Shown here: positions 1 to 12,885 of the stretch, one piece after another
Layout of the letters: each line of letters opens with the position of its first letter
Position numbering within the stretch: position 1 is the first letter of the stretch
Source: Brachypodius melanocephalos
Lineage: Eukaryota > Chordata > Aves > Passeriformes > Pycnonotidae
NCBI GenBank assembly: GCA_013398615.1
Contig: VZSR01000520.1
Location: 24,235,145 to 24,299,144 of the forward strand
DNA: 64,000 nucleotides
Direction of reading: 5' to 3'
Position numbers and translations under genes: made by a program
The notes under the pieces: model-generated
Told to the model about the DNA's origin: nothing
Databases searched by the model: none
Seen by the model: only the letters and a program-made list of their open reading frames with translations

Positions 1-1804
1 TTTGTGTATTTTGAAGAGAGCTGCTTTTTAGGATTACAACTGGATCTACCAACACTGCTGTCAAATGAGGGAATGGTGACAAAGTCTATTTTTAAAATTA
101 CATTTAGGTGTGATTTTTAACAGCTTTTTATATTATTCAAGGCTGAGCATTCCAACTTCAGTAGACCATTCTGAAGTTTGTAATCTTGTCATCTGGTTAC
201 TTCAGATGAAGTACCTTATGAAATCAAGGACAGTGTCCTAGACTGGCTTATAAATACTGTAAAGTGCAGAGGAATTTTTGGTAAGCTTCATGAGCTGTAA
301 GAACAGGACACTTGAGGGTTGCAAAATTCTCTTTTATGTCATTGAATATGAATTGCTTAAAATGATTTCGACATGGACTGAATATGAACTTCAGAAGTTC
401 AAAGCTAACCATAGTGTTGAGGAAGCTCTGTTTGTCCGTTCCTAAAATGTTAATCTGAGAACAGATACATTCTGTAACAGGTCTACAACAGAAAGGAGGA
501 AGGGGAAAATAAGTAGCTTTGGACACCTATGTGACTAAACCAAGTCGAAGACATTTTTACAAAATCAAGCCTCTATGTGTCATTGATGTTTCAAGATTTG
601 TTACCAGCCTAAACCCCAAGTTCTTTAGCTCAAACACAAATTCCAGATGTGGTATTCAGGGTGCTTGGTACAATCTCAAACACTGTATGTTCTGGAGGTT
701 GGAACAAATTATTGTAATTGTCTTGGTTTTAAAATGGATGATGAAATCATCAACTGTATTCCTCTTCCACTGCTTAAAAGCAGGAAACAAAGATGCAAAA
801 TAGAAATGAAAGATATTAATCAGATAGACTAAACCATTTGGGTCTCTTCATTACTCCTTCCTGGTTTCTTCTGAAGTATTTAACTAAACTTTGTCTGCAT
901 TAAATTCTTGAAATCAGTCCTTAGGAAGACAGAATGTGGCAAGTCTTTAGTAAACTCTGAGAGACAAAATGCAAGAAACCCACAACTATTTGAAAATAGA
1001 AATTCTATCATCTTGATTTGTGTGTTAGAATAAAATGTAAATTAGAAATGAAATTAATTTCTTGTGGATGGAATTTCTTTTAATGTTCAAAAAACAGACA
1101 TGTTCATGTTTTGAGGAAGAAATAATGAAAATGTTTGCAAATTCTATGATTCTTTGTTGCAAAGGATCAAATTGTAAGTTTTTTTTAAATCTGGGCCTTT
1201 TATCTGTTAAAATATCAAATGCTGTCACCCAAATGTAGTTTCTGGCTAAGGACTGTGTTATGTTACCTTTAAGAGTTGCATGGATAAAACAGCTTTCCTT
1301 GGACCTTGATGTCCTGGTAATCACTCAGGATTTCTCATCAGCAAGTATTTTCATTGCCATGTTACAAGAGCTGACTTACTGACATCCAGATACAAATTTT
1401 AGACTGTATATATGCACACATATGATTTCAGTCAGACCGATGTACAATATTATATTGAATACTTAAATAACCAGCTTAATTTATGGCTTGAGGAGATACC
1501 ATCATGTAGGCAAACTTAATTCCTGGGACGAGCGAGAGGGGGAGCATTGAAATCCATTTCTTGTTTGACTTCTCATTGAATTTTTTTAGTATACCTTCCA
1601 ATGCTGTCACCTCTTGTCCTTCTGAGATTACTAAAGGCATTTCCAACTTTCAAACAGTATACATTGTGTAAATCTGAAAATTGTGTGAAATGTACAGGTA
1701 CATAGACAAATGCTTTAACTAAATACTCATATTTAGTCCACATGGCCAGAATACTTGTCTGCAGGCTTTAATTTCTTGCATGTTATTCAAAATGCAAGAA
1801 GTAT
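1..1804. other. Intronic sequence, nothing recognised
   Basis: AT-rich unique-looking sequence assigned to the large NPAS3 intron because it lies upstream of the bHLH exon. I see no exon with plausible splice sites and conserved coding sense, no RNA gene and no recognisable repeat before the CR1 fragment. The short open frames in it do not resemble any known protein. Confidence 0.6.
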
Positions 1805-2285
1805 ACTGGGCTTTTTGACAGGCACCATCTCAGCCTCTGATGAAACCCCACACAGACAACCACATCTAGCTCTTGGGCCCTAAGCACAGGAGAGATAATG
1901 ACCCATTGGAGCAGGTCCAGAGAAGGACCATGGAGATGACTCAAGGGAGGGAGCACCACAAAGAAAGGAGACTTTATTGCATCCCTTCTGTGCTTAAAAT
2001 GGGGTTTCCAAGAAGGATGGGTTAGGGCAAACTAAGGGGTAAACTAAGAGGGAAGATTCATATTAGATACAAGGATGGGAATTTTTACAATAAGGGTGGT
2101 GAGGCAGTAGAACAAGTTGCCCAGAGAGTTGGTGGATGCCCTATCCCTAGAAATATTCGAGGTCAGGCTGAACGGGTCTTTGAGCAATCTGATCTAGCTG
2201 AATATGTCGCTCATCATTACAGGGAGAATTGGTCAAGGTGGTCTTTAAATGTCTTTTCCAGTTCAAACTATTCCATGGTTCCATG
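1805..2285 (+). mobile_element. CR1 LINE fragment, 3' end of ORF2 plus 3' UTR
   Basis: On the + strand this reads like the 3' end of an avian CR1 non-LTR retrotransposon. The order is typical: the 'GGAGCAGGTCCAGAGAAGGA' type segment near 1909-1928, the 'GGTGGTGAGGCAGTAGAACA' type segment near 2095-2114, 'TTGCCCAGAGAG' and the 'GATGCCC-ATCCCTAGAA' segment around 2116-2155, then a degenerate '...TTCCATGGTTCCATG' tail. The frame is broken by stops and indels, so it is a dead, 5'-truncated copy. An opposite-strand open frame at 2147-2392 is an antisense shadow. The family call is from remembered CR1 consensus; the subfamily was not determined. Confidence 0.9.
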
Positions 2286-4940
2286 TTATTGTGTCTGATG
2301 TTTTTAGGGAGTTCTAATTTTGGCTTGTTGGAGTTAACATTTATATGCTGCCTTTGGGCCAGATGATTTGTTGGGTTGATACCAAGTTTCATTTCTCTTC
2401 TGAGGACGTGCTAATTTGTTTGCCAGTTAAAGCAGCAAATCCAAACTGCACTTTTATTGTCTGTATCAGTTCTCTGAAAAATACTAAAATATAAGTTATG
2501 TTGATTTTTTGGAGTTAAATTCAAGTAAAATGAAGGTTCTTCATTCTGTGGCTCTGTCTATAAGCTTAACGCCACCTCAGTTTTTGATGTAGCTTTTATG
2601 TCTATATATTATTCGCAGCACAGGATTAGCACTTCAACATCCATATTTCTGTTGGGATGTGAAGTGTCCTTTAAATATCACATTGGGCAGATTATTAAGA
2701 CTTCCTACTGTTATTTGAAAGATGAAACCGTACTTTGTCCATATTTATCCTTCTCTGTTTATGAGAAGCTGGCTCAGGGTTTTATCTCCTCCAAGCTAGA
2801 CAACTTTAATGCTTTGCTCACTGGCCTGCCAAGTGGTCTCATTACCAAGCTTGAGCAAAAATCTTTTGCCAGAGAAGTATATCTTGCAACAGAAGACAGA
2901 ATATCTCCCTAATCCTAGCATCACTGCATTGACACTCAGAAACAAAGGATTGATTGTGAAGTTGACCTGTCAGCCCCCTCATGGTCAAGGTTCTGAATAT
3001 ATCTCCAGATTTAATTTTGGGATATATTGCTTCCAGGCCTCTGTGCTCTTCAGTGCCCTCTTAGTGCAAGTTCCAATTACAAAACTACAAACCTTGGGTG
3101 ATGGAGGATTTTACCATTATGCCCAAAAGCAAAGGAATAAGCTGCCTTTCTCAGTTTAGGAAGCTCATGCTCTTTGCTAAAATCTCTTCTTCTGAAGATT
3201 TGCTTGTCTGTCTTTTTCCTTTTTTATTGAGTAACATTTTGTACACCATAACTCAAATCCTTGGGGGACTGTAATATATTTTATGCTGCTATGCAGAATT
3301 AAGTGGTGATTGTAGTGTTAAGCAGAGCTACTTATTTTTTTCATTGGTTGGAAAACAACTTTTAAAAAATAATTTTTGTCAAAAGACAAAGCAGTTAACA
3401 GAAAAGAATTTGTAGATTTAGGAGAAAAAAACAAAGAGGAGTGCCTCAAGATTACTGCACTCTCCACTATCTTATAACTGGTCGCTTATTTGGATTTGGA
3501 AAGCTCAGAACCAAGTTTAGCTGTCTTCCCTTTACTGAAATATTTTAATTATCAAGCTGTTGGCAACTCTGGAATGAGACTTTCTAAGTCACTTCCATGA
3601 TGAATATGTTGTTCATATAACTAAGATTAATTGATGTTTTGGCCTGAAATTAGATCCGATACAGCTAGCTGTAGACCATATGCTGTTCTAGGGTAAATAT
3701 CTCTATTTTATCTCCTTGTTTTGTTATATCACCAGAGAAAACAGAAAATATTATAGTTTTCCTCTCAGCATGGAAGGCACAAAAATTTTTAATTGCTTCT
3801 TGAAATTTGTGTTTACTTCATTTTCACGTAAAGAGACTGATTTAGTTTTATTAACCAATGGTCCTTTGCAGAAAAAGTGTTTTGTTTTAATGTTTAAATT
3901 AAACATTGGGAATTAAATTGTTAATATTAAAATAGTTAAACTCCTCCAAAGTGGATAAATGTCATTGTCAAAACAAATTCCCTTTGTAAGAACCTTATAA
4001 TAAATGGATAGAAAGGGGGTAAGATGATATTTCTTAAGAGACAGAGAAACATGGACTGTAATATATAATAATGGAGACAGAAAACGATGACAACCTGGTT
4101 GAGTCTTTTAGCTGTTTGGCTCTCAGAGATCTCATACAGAAAGAATGGGCAAGATTTAGGTATAAGCTGAATGTGACAGCTTGTAAAAAGATATGCTGAA
4201 GCAGCCATTAAGAGAGGTGGAGGAAGAGTTAGGATGATGCAGTAATGGAAAAAGTGAGAAGGTGAAAAAGAAGAGAAAGCTAAGGAAAAAAATATGGTCT
4301 GTGTCGAAGAGAATGTAGGGTGTGGAGATAGACTGCTGCCTGTGGAGGGGCTAGGGATTCTAGTGAGGAAAGCTGTAGTGAATGCATTTGGGGAAGTCAA
4401 ATGGAGATTGTCTGGGTGGGAGAGAAACTCTAACAGCTGTTTTACATTACACATTCCGTGCTTTCCTTGCGTGTTTGATGCATCACATAATGGACAAACT
4501 GGGAGCTCAGCAGTGATGACCAGGTCACTGGTCAGTTTTGGTGGGAGTGATGAGAGATGACAGCCCTTCTCCCTCCTCCCAGCAGGCGGTGCATGGATTT
4601 GTGCTGAGCTAACTACAACAGCAGTGTCTACAACCTGCTGGTGTCTACAGGCCAGGCCTTGTCAGGATATGAATATTTGGGTCAGCTTGTTGGCATCAAC
4701 AGTGTTTTTGATTCAACAGTTTATCAATAGCCTTGGATGTACTTCATAGCAGCAACAGATTCTGCACAGCTGCAGCCTCTACCAAAGCTAGGAGTTTAAG
4801 AGTTTATTTAGTGCCCAGGTGAGTAGTGAGGAGCTTTATGCAAAGACACAAAGACACAGCTCCATGTTAAGCAGACCTACAGGAAGGCTTTTGCACTATC
4901 TACAATTTTTGGCAGTGTTTATGTGAAGGCTAAAAGGGTT

Positions 4941-4964
4941 AAATTATTATTATTAATATTATTA
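4941..4964. repeat. (TTA)n low-complexity patch
   Basis: Imperfect AT-only trinucleotide run (ATTATTATTATTAATATTATT) in intron. Short and degenerate; no function implied. Confidence 0.7.
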
Positions 4965-7900
4965 AGGCTTTTTAAAATATAAAAATTATATAATATTTTC
5001 ATATTTACATGCATATAGTTTTTTTATATGAAAAATACATGTTTTTTTCCACCGTGTCAGAAAAGGAAGGAAGGAGTGTAGGACTATGGTGGAAAAAAAG
5101 GAGGCATTTTCAGTGATGTATCTGTTTCTGTTAAACTTGGTTGGCTGATATTTATTTAGAATTTCCATAGTCCTTTTATATGCTAATGCCAAATCAAATT
5201 TCGTGCTGGATGGTAAAGATTGGTTAAGATTTTTTTCTACAAATTAGTAATTATTTGTAAAATAAACAGTCGTTGTTATCCTTTCACTAGAGAAAGCAAA
5301 AGAGTAGAGGAGGAAATTAGATATTGTTAAGTGGAAATGTTTGTGATTCTTCAAAATAGCTCAATATATTGCCTTCAAAGAATTTAATTGAATGCTACCT
5401 ATACTTTAGTATGCATAAGCACTATTATTGCATACAAATATGACTTAAAGTAAAAAGTTTTACCATCAGTATTTTTCTTTCACCTGAGCCTCTAACAGGT
5501 TAATTTATTTTCCTCTATGGATTAGAAAGAAAATATTGTAACATAGGAGGTATTAGTAGTCTTTTGTCACCCAAATAAATGCAAATTTTATGCCAATTAA
5601 AACAACATGTATAGTTCATATAAACTCATTCATTTCAATTTATAGGTATTTGAGGTGGAATTAAAATGCTAAAATTTCACAGAAGGCTTTCTGTAGTAAG
5701 TTATATAAAATGAAGCTGTTTTCAGTTTAGTTTTGCAATATGTGGCCATTTGGGGAATCCAGGTAGTATCAAAACTTTTCTTTAAGCAAAAAAAATGACG
5801 CCTGTTCTTTTGTTGTTGGACTGTTCAAAGTTCAGCCATAATGAAACAAGCATTCTGATATTTTAAAGGAATGGTTGTGAAGAAAGAGGTTGATCTTATT
5901 GTCAGTCCTGTTGTATGACATATGTTGGAGAACTGACCTTTTGCAGCTTGTTTGCAAGGTTTCATCATCTCTTCTGAAACAATGACTTTTTGTGGTGGAT
6001 TTCATTCGTTTTACTGCCCTTACACACATAATTGTTTGTAAAGTGCTTTATTTTTATGAATCAAAAACTTCAATCCAGAAATTTCCTGACAGGTTTTCCC
6101 TCCCTTTACTCCTCCCCCTTTACTTCCCAAGCCATGTGATACATCTTCAGAAATATGTTTACCATGCAGTTTAAAAACCAGCCGAACAAAACAACCTGGA
6201 CAATACCTCATATAATGTCTTGGATAAAATATCTTCACAACTCTTCATGCCTTATTTTTTCTTTAACCACATACTTCATGGTTTTCTTTAACTGGGGTAT
6301 CATTGGACAGCAATCAAATAAATGAGGCCTATCAGAGCTCAAGTGCCTATTTAAATGAAAGCAGTTAAGTTTTTAGATGCTAATACTTTGCCCAAATGTG
6401 AGCAAATGACTTACACACATGTAGGCAGCAACAAAGAACAGTACATGCTTTTTGGTAATACGTGATCTGGGCAGCAGTAAAAAGAAAGGAAGCTTGGAAA
6501 GTGCTCAGTTGTGTTTTTGGCAATATTTTGCTCCACAAATTGCTGCCAGAGCAAGAACAGTAGCGGACATTGTCTAAAGCAGCTCTGACCATCATCTGAA
6601 CTCTTGGACCACCCTACGGTTGGATGGATGGTTGCCGGGACATTTCTTTCAGGGGAAGAGTTTCTTCCTTTGCTGTTGCATTTTGGCTGCCTTGTGCTTA
6701 ACCAGTATGTTTCTTTTTGAGGTGTTAATCTCTTTGCTTCTCCCATAAATGTCATTTGCTCTGTAGGTAGTCACTGAAGTCCTCTCTGTCCTTCAGGATG
6801 TAGCTTTCACTTCAGACTTCAGTCTCATTTTTACTTGGCTTACAAAAATGAGTTGAATATAACTCATAAATCCAGGAAACCTGAACAGTCTTGCAGGCAC
6901 CAAGCACTCCACAGGAATTGAAACCTTTCTCTTTCCTGATAGTGTAGTCTTTTTAATTTCCTGGTTTATAAGAGCAGAGGAATAAGAAGGAGGACCAGGG
7001 AAGCTGAGCACAGCACAGGACACAAAAGAGAGAGCAAGGCACCTTAAAAGCTGTTAGAAGCAGCTGCTTTTTGAAGCTGATGAAGGAAATAGAAAAAGCT
7101 GTTGGCTAAGGCCAAGTGCAGCCTGAAATTCCAGAAGTGACCTGCTGTAAACCCACTCAGCAAGTGAGCGATCTCTGGATATTTAATGCTGACATGCTCT
7201 GGGCTATATGGAGAGCAGCCAAGGACGATGGTGGTATGCTAAGAAAATAAGCAAGTTCTTGTGTGTTTTCTCACTGTTTTGTGTGTCACTGGAGTAGGGC
7301 CATAGCAGTGAAGGATGGGACTACACACTGCTGAAACTGTTGTTGGATAACTGCTGGCGCTCACAGCCACTCACTATTTCTAGGAGTAAGGATGTGAATC
7401 AGATGATTAAAAATACTTAGATTTTTTTTCTTTTTTAACAGATCATAAAATGCTTCATGTAATGCTAACACCTGCTTTCATTGGCTGATGTTACATACTC
7501 CCAAGGCCTTTGCCTCCATATAATCACTTCTGATATATCAACAATAACTGAGAAGTGTTCCTGTGTTATAAATGGTCTGCTAAATTTTTCCTTCTTACAG
7601 AAAGTAGTAGATAAGTGGCGGTTTTCTCATATCTCTAATCGCAACTGCATACATCTAACTCTAGTCCATTGGTACTCTGTCTGATAATTCTAAGTTTTAA
7701 TGTATGGTCTACTTTAAATATATAATATCCAGAATATTTTGTAAACATCTTTTTTCTTTGGATGAATAGAAAGTAGCACTAAAACTTTTTTAAAAACTTT
7801 TTTTTTATTTTAACAGTTGAAAGTAATGCAGGCAAAAATATTTGTTTCATAGGTTGCCAGTAAGATATAGTCATGATGCTTATGTAGATGTGGTGTGATA

Positions 7901-10900
7901 TGGACCATAGTATGGTTTTTCAGCTAAGGTAGAGTGAGTTACTTTCGCAGACATAGATTGTGTGTTGCTGCAGAAGAGTAAGGATTTCATTCTGTCCTCT
8001 TTATACCCTGAGTGCATTAAACTTGAGAAAGCAGGAGGTCCATAATAGGACTCCTTGGCTGAGCTTGGCAGGAAGGTGTAGTGGCCTTTGAAACTTTAGA
8101 AGTTATTCTTTGATTCCTTCAAACTTCAGTTGTGTGGTGGTTTTAAAAAAAAGTTATGTAATATGGTGACTTAAATAAGCTTGTTTGGTTTTAGTCTCTG
8201 AATAAATAATACATTCCCAGTCTTACATTTCCTGTAACAAAGTGAAATGTGAATAGCAATATAAAGTCCCAAACATTTTGATCCCTTTATATTTTTTCTT
8301 GCCTTTCTTAGTGCTTACTCTGTGCTCAGAGACTAATACCACGTGGAATTGAACACCTGCAGCCCTCCATTCAAGTTATGCTGCATATTGCAGATGAAAG
8401 CAACTGCAGGTGCTCTATCTTTCTCAGAACTTATCCCATGTACCACTGCAAATCTGGAAGGACTTACTGTTCAAGTAGTCTCAAGATGATTTTTTGTTGC
8501 TGGATATACTTTGAGTATATGAGAGTTTATGCCTGTTCTCTGTTTATTCCCCCCAGTGATATGTTCATTTCTCTAGTTTTTGAGGCTTTGGGGAAGGTTT
8601 AAAATTATTTATGTGAGAAGATCTCATAGGGGGATGTTATGGAACTTCTTTGAAGGGAATGATTATTTGCTAGCCATCAGCTATGTCTTCTCTATCACCT
8701 ATTTCCAGTCATCTGACTACTTATTGCACTTGTCCATGATTCTAGATGTCTACATGAAAAATTGGCATCTTTTTCAGGATTAGGAAATAGTGTTGCCCAT
8801 GCAAGGAACTGATGTTGCATTTGCTTTTGCTTCTTGGAGAACAGTGATACCAGTCTTATTAATAAATAGCAGAGAGTAAAAAGGACTCTGCTTAATATTC
8901 TCTGAATCTGAGTTGTATCTTAGGTTAGAGAACTTCTTCATCTTTTCCTGGAACTGTTTCCCTCTTAGGTTCACTTAAGCCAGGCATCCCTTCTAACCTT
9001 TTCAGCTTCTAGGAGAAAATGAGTTTGTTTTGCCATTTAGGAATTCTGGCCTTTCATTGCAACCTTTGCCTGTATAAGGGTCTGAAGGATGTTATTTCAG
9101 CCATAGGGTGTAAATGCAGGGCTACTGTATGTTAATGTAAGAGCAGAAACAGGGCACGTGGGCTTTGGGGAAGAGCTTAGGATACATGTATTATCATTAA
9201 AAAAGGAATTGCATGGATCTTGCACACATTGCTCAAGGAACGAGTTCCAACATCTGAAGTGATCTGTGATTCAAAAGTCATAATGTAAGAAACTACAGAT
9301 AAATTATGTGGTAAGGAAAAGTAGAAAATGGTACAAATATTAAATGTAAAGGACAATGTAATGAAGTGAAACATCATGAACAAATGAGAAGTCTTCTGTG
9401 CAGCTCAGGGGAGTACATAGCCCTACATGATTGTCACAACTCAGAAAATACAGAAGCATTTTGCAGGCTGTGCTAGTAGATGCTGGAAGAAGCAGAGAAG
9501 ATGAGACGATCCTCTTAGCTCTTCTATTGCTGAGACCGGTGAAACTACCTGTATCAGTGTTTAAACAAACCAAACCACCTCCAGAGCACTTAGCACCTAA
9601 AACTCTCTGCAAACAATTAATGAATTTCCAGACTACTCTTTTTGAGAATTTAATTCTAGAAAATGTTTATAAAATAAGGCAAAAAGCCACATAGAAATAC
9701 AAGCCTTAGCTCTGAGTCCAGAGCCTAAATATTTTCCCACGTCTGTGGTAATGCCTTGTTGCTTTTGATCTTGACTCCCATGTATATCAGAAATAGCTCA
9801 CAGAAGTCAGAGGAGTACACAGCTGTACCACCAGTAAATGTCTTTAGCCTCAGAATCATCTGGACATCACAGACTCTACTGCAAGTGCGTAGGTTTAACT
9901 AAAGGTACGCAGGAATGATATTTCATGCTTAAGATTCAATGTCTTTAGTTTTGATATTGCTGGAAAGTCATCTATCATGTTTGTCTCACAGGGTCTTTTT
10001 TATGTGTTTTATAACTTATTAGACCAGAATGTAAATCAGCTTTAGTTGATTTTCACTGAATATATTTAAATCTGTTGGAATATTTGGCTTTTTTAAAAAA
10101 TTTCTCCTTATACCACACCATTATGAAAAACAGTCAGAAAACCATAGACCATATGTAGTTTGTATCATTTCAGATAAATACAGATTGGTAATATACAATG
10201 TAGTCACATACTGCATTTTCTTGGTAGCCTTTTTAAAATCCTCTTAATTATTTACCACAAGATAAATCATTTAACATTTTAAATTTTAATTATCGGCAGA
10301 AATCAGCATTTAGTATTCTATGCCAAAGTTTTAAACTCTGCATAGATTCTGAATTTCCTTTAAATAGATTTCAATTAAGCTTCTTGCTTTTTAAATTTAT
10401 TTTTTCTGGGGTATAATTGAATATATGAAAGACCCATTTAAATCATCACCCTCTTCTCCAAAAAGAGGCAAGATTACATACCCAGCAGCCTTTGAATTCT
10501 TGAAATGCCTTCAGAAGTTTTCAGATATTTGTTTTAATAATTGTTAAGAATTTATTATGATGCATTAATTGTGTGCTCTGTAAGTTATTAAATAGTAAGT
10601 TCAACATATTAATCTTTCATGTTATTGTTGTCAGCACTATATTTAGGAAGGAAGCATTAATTAAAATTCTCCTTTAGAGTTTTTTTTTTAAAGAAAGCAG
10701 TATGTGCACTTATCAAGATACATATTTGATCTATGGGGAAATGATTGCAAGCAAAGTTTTGGTATAGCATATGCTGAACTTGAATTAAAAAGATTTTGGT
10801 TATGTAGAGTTCAAATTACCTTTGACATATTTTTGCAGGTTAGTTACAAATTCTCAACTAAACATAGAACTCTTCTTTATCATAGAGCCTAACATCAGAT

Positions 10901-12861
10901 TTTAATCATATTTTGTACCCACAGGGTTTTAGGTTTCCAACAGGCCACCTGTCTCAGACATTAAAAAAATCACAGGACAGATGGGAAGGTGAAAGTGGTT
11001 GTCCTTGGATAAAGAAATTCTTACACTGCAGGAACAGTCACAGTCAAGGCTGGCCAATATATCACACATATTACCCCTTTCTTCTAGCATTGCTGTATCA
11101 TGATTGCAAATTTCCCTTTAGTAGTATAAATATAGAATACATCACTTATCCTTTTCCAACGGCACGATTCGCAAAACCTGTCTCTTTTCCGTGTGATCTA
11201 TGAACCGCTGAGGGGTAACATGACATGCATAGTACTCCAGCAAATATAGTGTGCCTTGTGCACACTGTACCAGAGCTCCTAGAATTCCTATGTTGTTTAT
11301 TAATGGCAAAAGAGTATGGCTATTTATTTGTGCAGACCTCTGGCACAGGTTTGATGTGTGTATTGTATTTAAATATGTCAAATTTACCGACTTCAAGAAA
11401 ATTGGCTGTTGGAAAAAAATGTAAAATGATGATGCTTCTTCCTGTGTATTGTCATTGTTTCCCACAGGGATAATTGTCATTGTACATCGCTGGCCAGTAT
11501 GATGTGGACTAACTCTCCATATTATGTAGGAAACATTCAGCAACACTTTGAAGTGCAAGGGGCAAATTCTGACCTCAGGTGTATGTATCTAGTTTTTATT
11601 GACCTGGGTATTTAAGAGCCAAGAACTGATTTGGAATGATCAATTTGTGATGAATGACAGAGCAGGCCAACAAAAGTCTCTCCTGCATTTGGCCTGTGTG
11701 AAGATTCCATTCTACTTTGAGCTCTTTCTACTCTTCTCTGAGACTAAGAAGAAGCAGTGTTAATGGCAGTATATAATGTTCAACAGTTGTTAACCCTGCA
11801 GAAATTCAATTAGAAGCATTAAGCCTGTGAAGTTTCACCTGACCTACACAACAGAGGGGTGCTACTTGGTGGCCTGGAGAAAGGTCTCTGCAAATAACCT
11901 GATACTGCTGTCTAGCCTGTGGCACTGAAGAGACTGGATGTCTCTGCTTAGAATTTAATATTTTTAGATAAAATTTTTGAAGTCCAAGACAATCCAAATG
12001 CATAGGAGATAAAAAGCTCCTAACAGGAGGTTGTAAAGTGACAATGTAGATTGCTTTCTTAGTGTATCCTTTGTTGTATGCCACCTATTAATGTAGTCAT
12101 TCACTAGGAGGCAATCAGAGTGCCCCTCCCTGGTTAACATTGCCCACCCCTCTGAAAGGAGTGATGCTGACAGTCAGTGCGAGCCCTTAGAGTTTGATCC
12201 TTAGGCAGGGGAGGAAATTGAAACTGCTATCTCTATTTTTAATGTTTGTTCTAACCAGTTCGAATAAAAGCACATGTGATTCTCTTCTAGATTCTGATTT
12301 TGAATGAAGTCATAACTGCAGTGATGTTTTGTGCAAAAGCTACCCACAGGGGCATCACTTAGGACCTGAGGACACAGCAGATCAGGGTGTTATTGGATGT
12401 GGTTGTTGGACAGGTACATAAGGACTGTGCCCTTACCTGCTTGGGTTGAGTGAGGATGTTTCACATCATGAACAGAAGTGGAATTGTAAAGGTTGGAGGA
12501 GCCTGTGGGAACTGAACAGCCTTTTTCTAGAAAATCTCGTGATTTACATTAGGCTGAAGAAATGCAGTTCTGATCCTAGGCACACTCCAGATTTCCAGAT
12601 TTTTATTGCTCAGTTCAGTGGCACATCTTTTTTTAATTAACTAATGCTTGCAAAAAAATTTGTGGAAATTCCTCTGGTTATTTTGTTTAAACAGGTATAT
12701 AGGTAGTTCTACTTGTCCCAGTAATGATCCATCTTGGTTTAGATCCTCTGTGTAGTGACTTGGATCATAAAAGGGTTTACATCTCTAATGAATCTAGGAA
12801 ATAGGATTGGAAGGACGTGAGTTGGACCTGGGGGTAGCAAGGGAAACAACCAACAAAGGGC

Positions 12862-12885
12862 ACAGATCTGAGCACAGATCTTTGC
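12862..12885. repeat. Short tandem duplication
   Basis: The segment CACAGATCTGAG is followed directly by CACAGATCTTTG, an imperfect two-copy repeat with a unit of about 12 bases. Probably a replication-slippage product. Confidence 0.5.

Noticed and set aside
2147..2392. 81-residue - strand open frame
   Set aside because: Antisense reading across the CR1 fragment and its flank.
3936..4454. 172-residue - strand open frame, the longest in the window
   Set aside because: It comes from a purine-rich stretch read as S/F/P/T-rich protein. It has no domain and no splice context.
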